Assembly: GCA_036244855.1 (NCBI GenBank)
Contig: BQKZ01000913.1
Location: 75,260-87,934, forward strand
Length of the DNA: 12,675 nt
Direction of reading: 5' to 3'
From: Temnopleurus reevesii
Taxonomy: Eukaryota; Echinodermata; Echinoidea; Temnopleuroida; Temnopleuridae
The position numbers were made by a program, and so were the translations under genes. This document shows, in pieces, positions 7,512 to 12,675 of the stretch; within the stretch, counting starts at the first letter, position 1, and each line of letters opens with the position of its first letter. Below the pieces are notes generated by a model. It was not told the origin of the DNA. It saw nothing but the letters and a program-made list of their open reading frames with translations, and did not search any database.

Positions 7512-7538
7512 TAGGCGGACGAGTGCGGCACATTAGGT

Positions 7539-7817
7539 GACTTCAAGTATGGTGTTGAACGCTGGTGTTGGTGTTGCAGCAACACCAACACCAGCCTCAA
7601 CACTAAACTTGAAGTCTGTCGGTGTTCGGATTCCTCTCAAGATTCTGACGTATTTCCGGTCGTTCGTGTTGATTGCTGGTGTTGAATGTCGTCTGCTGAA
7701 CCAAAGATCAAGGTCGGTGTTGACCATTTACGTGCAATCTTCCCATCCTTCAACACCAACCCCTAGGGATTGGGAAAATTGCGACTTCAAGCTCGGTGTT
7801 GGTGTTGGTGTTGAAAT
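7539..7817. repeat. GTGTTG-rich inverted repeat element
   Basis: GACTTCAAGTATGGTGTTGA at 7539 leads into GCTGGTGTTGGTGTTGC. It is mirrored by GCAACACCAACACCAGC and ACTTGAAGTC ending at 7616, making a hairpin of about 78 bp. A further copy of the arm (GACTTCAAGCTCGGTGTTGG) lies at 7783-7817, and single GTGTTGA/TCAACAC blocks lie between. The Thr-Pro-rich frames on both strands here are products of the repeat. Confidence 0.7.
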
Positions 7818-7894
7818 CACGCATTAGTTTTGGACTCGCAGAACAGAAGCAGTTTCGCTACGACAACTCGTGACCTATCGATGGTTAAATGCAC

Positions 7895-8068
7895 TTTATT
7901 CAATATTGTCGCCAACGGCCCACAAATGGATGCACACGCTACTGCTATGTGAAGTTACCCAGAGCCTATGAAATAAATCATAGGCTATACAAGGGGGGGG
8001 GGGGACTCCAACCCATGACCTCTGGATGAATAGACCAGTGTCATAACCACTCGACCACCGGAGCGCCC
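7895..8068 (-). mobile_element. Second type of tRNA-derived SINE, copy 1
   Basis: On the minus strand it starts GGGCGCTCCGGTGGTCGAG with A-box-like GGTCGAGTGG and B-box-like GGGTTGGAGTCC. A G12 run (plus strand 7993-8004) follows, then GCCTATGATTTATTTCATAG. It ends near GACAATATTGAATAAAG. Its body and tail differ from those of the (ATT)n SINE. Confidence 0.75.
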
Positions 8069-8147
8069 TAGTGATAAGGTTCTGTGAATCCAATGTGTTA
8101 GAAAGATTTGTGATTAATTCCGATGGGTGACGTAATGATATATAGAG

Positions 8148-8177
8148 TTTTATTCCATATTGTCACCAACGCGGCCG
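8148..8177 (-). mobile_element. 3' end of SINE copy 2, cut off by an insertion
   Basis: TTTTATTCCATATTGTCACC matches the 3' end of SINE copy 1 (TTTATTCAATATTGTCGCC). It breaks at CGGCCG, where the 1464-bp element begins. The remainder of this SINE resumes at 9642. Confidence 0.65.
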
Positions 8178-9641
8178 TCGTCAGGCAAAACTGTGTATCT
8201 TGGCCTCGCCCGAGAGAAAATTATTTGGAGAAAATGAGCTTTAAAGTTTTAGCAATTTCTTTTGCTTTCACAGTATTATGGGATGCTATTTTATGATCTC
8301 ACCTTTTTAATTTCGATATATATATCTTTATTAATGATAATAAATCTTTTTGATTGTTTAAATCAAATCATTTCTTTTTTGGTAGCTATTTTTATAAAGA
8401 TACATTGTTTTGTCGGGGAATTTGATAAATGATGGTATCACACATCGCCAGCCAAAAGTGTGTATCTTGACATACGTATTGCAATAATCCCTTCCCCGTC
8501 AGGCAAAACTATGTAACTTGAGTTGCACGCCGTTTGTGGATTGCGTGGAACGATGTAAGTCAAGATACATAGTTTTGCCTGATGATCTCGGCCAACTGAT
8601 ATCGGTTCATGCCCACGCAAAACTCTGTATCTCGCTGCCGCATCTACGCACCGGGCGCGGTGCGCGTGCTAGACTGGCTCGCGGCGCAGGCTCGCGGGCC
8701 GCGACTCGCCGTGCCCCGGCCCCGTGGTTCCTGGCTGNCGCGCCCCGGCCCCGTGATTCCTGGCTGGTGTCGCCTCAATAAAGATTGATTTTAGAGCTGC
8801 TAAAGTTAGTCGTCGAATTTAACTGGATTTTTTTTTATTTTCTCTTATTCATTTCTATGTGACCTTACTTCTCAAAATACATTTGCGAGAGTATATCTGT
8901 TCTGGGCTTAAGTATGAATTCACATTCTTTGAATCGTATGGGTGTCTGCCGCGAAGTCGAGTTTTTCATTACAAAACAAAGTCAGCTCGCTCAACTAAAT
9001 TTCGAGTCATCAACATTAAATTAATGGTTCCACTATTGCGACACAAGAGCTCTCGGTTTTTAATTATTATTTTTTTTATCTCCTTCTATTGCACATCATG
9101 TTATACTATCTCATTTTTTTCATTATAAATGGCCCTCTTATTAGAAAAGGAATAACGTTTTTATCATTAGCTTATTTGCGTGTTATTTTCATTGTTTTCA
9201 TTGCATGCGCACTGCCACGACAATTACACAGCCACGCTCGTGCATGCGCCGCGCTCGTGCATTCGCAGCGCGCAGTGATAGTGTCTGCCAGTCAGGCAAA
9301 ACTGTGTAACTCATTAAGATACGTAGTTTTGGATGGGCTATCGCACGAACGAGTAGTGTCTCTAAATCAGGCAAAACTGTGTAACTCAAGCTACATAGTT
9401 CTGCTGGACGAAATGTCACAAAGAGCATCAAATTAAAATGTGTATCTAGAGTTACACAGTTATGGCTGCCGATTTGAATATCAATTTTTAAACTGACTGA
9501 AGATAGATCCTTCTATCTCTAAAACTAAGGGCCTAGAAGACCTGGGGTTTGGATAGATGGAAATTCCGACCTAAAAAACCCACTAAATGAAAAAAAATGT
9601 AAGACCAAATTTTTGGCCAGATACACATTTTTGCCTGACGA
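8178..9641. mobile_element. 1464-bp non-autonomous TIR element packed with copies of its own terminal motif
   Basis: The ends are TCGTCAGGCAAAACTGTGTA (plus TCT) at 8178-8200 and its inverse at 9619-9641, with one mismatch. CGGCCG flanks both sides and could be a 6-bp target duplication or, being palindromic, part of the termini. The element splits a SINE. The motif GGCAAAACTRTGTAWCT recurs inside at about 8450, 8498, 8561 (-), 8614, 9291, 9316 (-), 9368, 9388 (-), 9430 and 9448 (-), often as adjacent inverted pairs. No transposase was recognised; the frames at 8859-9128 and 9089-9436 match nothing I know. Confidence 0.72.
8713..8766. repeat. GC-rich 29-bp tandem duplication with an ambiguous base
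   Basis: GCCCCGGCCCCGTG, one variable base, TTCCTGGCTG occurs at 8713 and 8742. An N sits between the copies at 8738. The surrounding 8620-8770 is strongly GC-rich, in contrast to the AT-rich rest of the window. Confidence 0.8.
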
Positions 9642-9757
9642 CGGCCGAACCGGCCACAAAGGGATACACACGCGACTGCTGTGTGAAGTTACCCGGAGCC
9701 TATGAAATAAATCATAGGCTATACCGGGCGGGACTCCAACCCATGACCTCTGGATGA
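9642..9757 (-). mobile_element. 5' and central remainder of SINE copy 2
   Basis: Compared with SINE copy 1 it shares GAAGTTACCC, CCTATGAAATAAATCATAGG and CCAACCCATGACCTCTGGAT on the plus strand. The B-box-like GGGTTGGAGTCC is present. The A-box region beyond 9757 has diverged or is lost. Together with 8148-8177 it makes one SINE interrupted by the 1464-bp element. Confidence 0.7.
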
Positions 9758-9850
9758 CGTTCTTAGCCATTACCTTGCAATGAAAGCCCTTTATTACGCC
9801 TCGGCTAATATTATCCATACCTTTGCACACAAATTTCTCAGAAAAATTTC

Positions 9851-10003
9851 CTGGGCCCCGTAACATAAAGGTTTGCGATTAATCACTAATTTGATAGCGA
9901 TTGATATCAAGCGCAAGTCTATGGGAAATCATGTACAAAAGTTTTCAATCGAGCGCAACGTCAATTAGGGATTAATCGCAAACCTTTATGTTACGGGGCC
10001 CTG
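9851..10003. mobile_element. MITE, 153 bp, GGGCCCCG termini
   Basis: GGGCCCCGTAACATAAAGG continuing TTTGCGATTAATC is mirrored at about 9970-10003, with nearly perfect arms of about 33 bp. The interior is only about 85 bp. The ends resemble the MITE at 302-442. Confidence 0.85.
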
Positions 10004-10092
10004 AACAGAGCCATCTCTTTCTAATAATCCATTGAAATCACAATATGTGGCAAGAAAAAATTCCATTTGAGACGTTCATAACTCTCATTCAT

Positions 10093-10215
10093 AAAATTAT
10101 AATATGCAATTCTTATAGCGCTAATTAGCTTTGATAAAGGTCTCTTAGCGCTCTACAATTAATGCAATATTATTACCCTGGATTTAACAATAGCAGCTTG
10201 TGAAGTGCTATAAAT
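10093..10215 (-). mobile_element. Truncated copy of the (ATT)n SINE
   Basis: On the minus strand it reads AATCCAGGGTAATAATATTG, ATTGTAGAGCGCTAAGAG, TTAGCGCTATAAG. This matches the 3' half of the SINE at 7204-7511. The tRNA-like head is absent and the ATT tail is decayed. Confidence 0.7.
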
Positions 10216-10501
10216 ATCAGAGTAATTCAAGAATCCAACTGATAATTAAGAAAATCAAATCACAACTTACATTTTGCAGATTTATAATCCAAGATTCAAG
10301 ATTCAATTTTCACCAAAATAATAATATTCATCAATACATCAAATAATTGTAAACTTAGAAGTACGGTATGACATTGGAAGAGAATATGTAAAAAAAAGAA
10401 AATGAAATTGGAACCAGCAGGAAGCAGTGCTTGTGAGACGCTGGTCCCTAGAAATAAATATTTAACCAAATATATTCGTAATAAGAAAATTTTATTACCT
10501 T
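10216..10501. other. Intron sequence, unclassified
   Basis: AT-rich. It contains a tandem AAGATTC pair at about 10291-10304 and a stem of GAACCAGC with GCTGGTCC at about 10410-10448. This may be old retroelement debris. No exon was recognised. Confidence 0.4.
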
Positions 10502-11107
10502 AAAGGGGAACCAACCTTTGGAATTATCGTGCTCGCATTGAATGAAGAAAAATCAGATGAACAAACTATGAAGATTTGAGCAAATTCGGACAACCCGATC
10601 AAAAGTTATGAATTTTCAAATTCACAGAGATTTGACAATCACTGCCGCTCATGGGCATCTGTGCGCTCGGCAACACTGACTAAATCTGTGACGTAATGGT
10701 GGACAACTCCTCAGTCATTTTGTACATATCATTTTTAAAAATTGATTGATATACAATTTAGAGTAAGGTTGCAACATCATTCTTTTCAAAATATTACAGA
10801 ATCAATACAGAAATGCTATACCCCAATCGAAAATTGGGATTTTGATTAATTTTACGAAAAAAGAGAGAAAATGTGAAGTTTTGTATACAGAGTGAATGAG
10901 GAATTGTCCGACATGACGTCACAGATTCCGGCAAATTTGCTGATCGCACGGATCCCTATGAGCAGTAGGGATCGTCATTGCTCTGTAACTATGAAAATTC
11001 ATAACTTTTGAACGGGTTGTCCGATTTTACTCAGATTTTCACAGTTTGTTCACCTGATTTTTCTCCATCTAATGGGAGCACGATAATTCCAGGGGATGGT
11101 TTCCCTT
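10502..11107. mobile_element. 606-bp foldback element with arms of about 230 bp
   Basis: The left arm has GGAATTATCGTGCTCGCATT, AAAAATCAGATGAACAAACT, GGACAACCCGATCAAAAG, TTATGAATTTTCA and AATCTGTGACGT. All recur inverted in the right arm, with many scattered mismatches but few gaps. The arms run inward to about 10735 and 10885, leaving a spacer of about 150 bp. Other diverged copies lie at 4305-4745 and 2583-2705. It is non-coding. Confidence 0.85.
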
Positions 11108-11144
11108 CAATAAAAGAAGAGAAGAAGAGAGAGAGAGTAAGAAA

Positions 11145-11200
11145 ATAATAATAATAATAATACACAAAATTTATATAGCGCTTAATTCCAAAAAATAGGT
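11145..11200 (-). mobile_element. (ATT)n retroelement tail, minus orientation
   Basis: (AAT)n is followed by ATTTATATAGCGCTTAATTC. This is the reverse of the AGCGCTATATAAA plus (ATT)n ending seen at 7511 and 2036. It lies about 30-85 bp from the donor of the exon at 11231-11396. Confidence 0.5.
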
Positions 11201-11230
11201 TAAAGAAAAGGAAATCATCAAACAGCTTAC

Positions 11231-11396
11231 CTGGTTCAACACAAAAATCTATGCTGAAACCGATCAACGGTCGATCATCAGAAGGAACTGAGTAGTCAAA
11301 GAAAACTTGGGGATACAACTTAAGCTCCTTACAGATGGTGTTTGGAGGGAGCTCATTGATGACTTCAGTGGATTCGTCGAAGTTAGCAGAATAAAT
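11231..11396 (-). CDS. Exon: C-terminal part of the first F5/8 type C (discoidin) domain
   Basis: This is a 166-bp exon, phase 0 in and phase 1 out. It starts after a TTTTTTCATACAG acceptor and ends CCAG|GTAAGCTG. The 55 codons contain IYSANFDESTEVINELPP, then CKELKLYPQV, then PLIGFSIDFCV. This matches the discoidin C-terminus: an F-x-x-N-x-D-x-x-T-x-V-x-N segment, the (R/K)-x-[IL]-R/K-[IL]-x-P strand, and a closing IxLRxE-like strand ending in Cys. An extra Cys (TIC) lies midway. The match is by eye, and identity to any known protein is not claimed. The exon continues in phase with the EGF exon at 6636-6761 (Pro, then G|TT Val). Two minus-strand frames overlap it; only the one used here stays open through both splice sites and carries the domain pattern. 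Confidence 0.78.
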
Positions 11397-12660
11397 CTGT
11401 ATGAAAAAAGACACATGAAACTAAAATTACCCATGAGCACTTTCAAATCACCTTAGCCTACACATTCGTTGTTTACTGGCTGCTTATTAATTCTGCGTCA
11501 TGGGATATAAGACACCTCTATGAATAGCAATGAAACAAAAATTGAAATAGGCTGAATTGTTTTGCTTTCAGATCTTTAAATTCGTAATGGTCAGGATGCA
11601 GAAATTGATGTGAAACGAGCTGATGTACATGTATTGCGATATATTACTGTGTACAAAAGTAGAGGAAGATTTTCTTATGTATTCTGGCATAATTTACATT
11701 GAAAAGTCCAATCAACCTTTATTCGTACGGTGCGCTAGGGCCAACCTGGAACGGGATGGATGGAGTGACCGGTGGACTTGTGAGCAGCGTGTGAGATCAC
11801 ATTCATTCTGCATGTGAAGCAAAGTTGTGTTAGGGAGCACGACGCGCGTCATCCTTTTCATTTGAAGTGTACAAGAATATATCCTTTTCCCAGTTAGTTT
11901 GAACTATTTCAAAAGAATCTGCATTTGGAGCATCTAATTTCGCACAGAATTCATTGGATACGTTGAATAGATTCTGGCGATATTGAATGATCTAACCACT
12001 GCATGAGCTGAAATTTTTGCAGTGCTTTTATTTTCGCTAAATTTTGCAGTTTTGACCTTGCGAAAATTTCCACTCTGTGTGATTCACCTTCATTTGTGTA
12101 CAAACACTGTCAAAACGTGAAAATAACAACACGCTTATGTGTCAAACTGGTCCGAGATCGCAAAAATATTGGCTTACACAGTAGTACGTCGCACACAAAC
12201 AATAAAAAATTGGCTGGTAAAATGTAAAAAAGCCATCAATATTGGGGAAGTAAGTAAGAGGGGGAATGAAAACAAATATATATGATGGGGTAACGATAAT
12301 TAGTATGGTTTTTCTAAAGCATTTTTGGATCGTGGTACTTAGCAAAATATATCTTGTAAAATACAAAATTATTTTCTAAAATAATGGCATGAAATGAAAC
12401 TAGATATTTTAGGCTTCAAATATTTCCAAAAATAAAATTAATCCACGAAATAATCACGGAGATATCGCGATATCAAAATTCGATTGACGAAACGATCGCA
12501 TCGCTCCATGCTGGAAAATGGCGAGAATTGTCAACAAACTGTGTCATATAAATTCGCAGGGCCCATTTTGAACAAGATTTACCTTAAAATTGCTTCCATC
12601 TAAGATGCAAAATTTACAGTAGTTTGACCACAAAATATCAAGGAATCGAATGGTATGTCT
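11397..12660. other. Intron of the discoidin gene, nothing recognised
   Basis: It lies between the discoidin exon at 11231-11396 and the next upstream exon at the window edge. It is AT-rich, with a short perfect palindrome (GATATCGCGATATC, about 12461-12474). The frames at 11623-11817 (+) and 12142-12366 (-) show no domain or usable splice context. Confidence 0.5.
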
Positions 12661-12670
12661 GCTTACTTAC

Positions 12671-12675
12671 AAATT
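12671..12675 (-). CDS. Last 5 bases of an upstream exon, with its splice donor
   Basis: On the minus strand the window opens AATTT|GTAAGTAAG, an excellent donor. If it is used, the exon ends in phase 0 with codon TTT (Phe). That agrees with the phase-0 acceptor at 11396 and with the middle of a discoidin domain. The exon body is outside the window, so this rests on the donor and phase alone. Confidence 0.45.

Larger units (their letters stand above)
4992..7530. repeat. Segmental duplication unit C, containing an EGF exon
   Basis: This is the partner of unit D, directly adjacent and in the same orientation. It shares the anchors listed for that unit but lacks unit D's private insertions. Its own private insertions are the retroelement fragment starting at 5403, the MITE at 6469-6629, the palindromic MITE at 6801-6961, an A-rich expansion at 7011-7046 and the SINE at 7204-7511. 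Divergence between the units is substantial, judged by eye from many substitutions and indels, so the duplication is not recent. The right edge is set where GGCACATT ends. Confidence 0.75.

Noticed and set aside
7533..7827. Thr/Pro/Val-Gly-rich open frames on both strands
   Set aside because: They arise from GTGTTG/CAACAC repeat units in a hairpin. The mirrored peptides on opposite strands are expected from the inverted repeat.
8518..8781. 87-codon plus-strand frame rich in Arg/Ala/Pro
   Set aside because: It runs through the GC-rich tandem duplication and an N, inside a transposable element, and has no recognisable domain.
8178..9641. CRISPR-like array
   Set aside because: The repeated motif is irregularly spaced, occurs in both orientations and matches the element's own termini. 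The surrounding gene is eukaryotic.
11264..11446. Minus-strand 60-codon frame overlapping the discoidin exon
   Set aside because: It lies in another frame of the real exon and crosses its acceptor. The discoidin pattern and splice phases support the frame used at 11231-11396.
12586..12606. Possible 17-base microexon (TTAG|ATGGAAGCAATTTTAAG|GTAAAT, minus strand)
   Set aside because: The acceptor has a weak pyrimidine tract. A 17-base exon would break the phase-0 link between the edge donor at 12670 and the exon at 11231-11396.

Overview
The window looks like intron-rich, AT-rich animal genomic DNA, most likely from a marine deuterostome such as a sea urchin or another echinoderm. The grounds are short phase-1 EGF exons, tRNA-derived SINEs ending in (ATT)n, and a dense load of small inverted-repeat transposons. 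The species call is an inference. No bacterial-style gene is present, and most long open frames are chance frames through repeats.

One gene can be supported. It runs on the minus strand, right to left, and is incomplete at both ends. Its exons are: the last 5 bases of an exon at 12671-12675; the C-terminal part of an F5/8 type C (discoidin) domain at 11231-11396; two EGF-like exons of 126 bp each at 6636-6761 and 2775-2900; and the N-terminal part of a second discoidin domain at 28-173. All four complete exons have GT/AG boundaries. The reading phases join without a stop (0, then 1, 1, 1, ending in 0). The product is probably a secreted or cell-surface adhesion-type protein with the order discoidin-EGF-EGF-discoidin.

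The two EGF exons lie in a tandem segmental duplication. Unit D (about 1870-4990) and unit C (about 4992-7530) align in the same order through intron sequence on both sides of the exon. Several insertions are present in one unit and absent from the other, so the paralogous unit gives an approximate pre-insertion site. These include a 403-bp MITE with a GAGTAC target duplication, a tRNA-derived SINE, a palindromic MITE, and others.

The large intron between the first discoidin exon and EGF exon C (6762-11230) holds nested mobile DNA. A SINE is split by a 1464-bp element (8178-9641). That element has TCGTCAGGCAAAA-type terminal inverted repeats and about a dozen internal copies of the same motif, many paired head to head as hairpins. 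This is the least ordinary structure in the window. A 606-bp near-palindrome (10502-11107) lies beside the discoidin exon. Other stretches (443-1227, 10216-10501, 11397-12660) show nothing I can classify.
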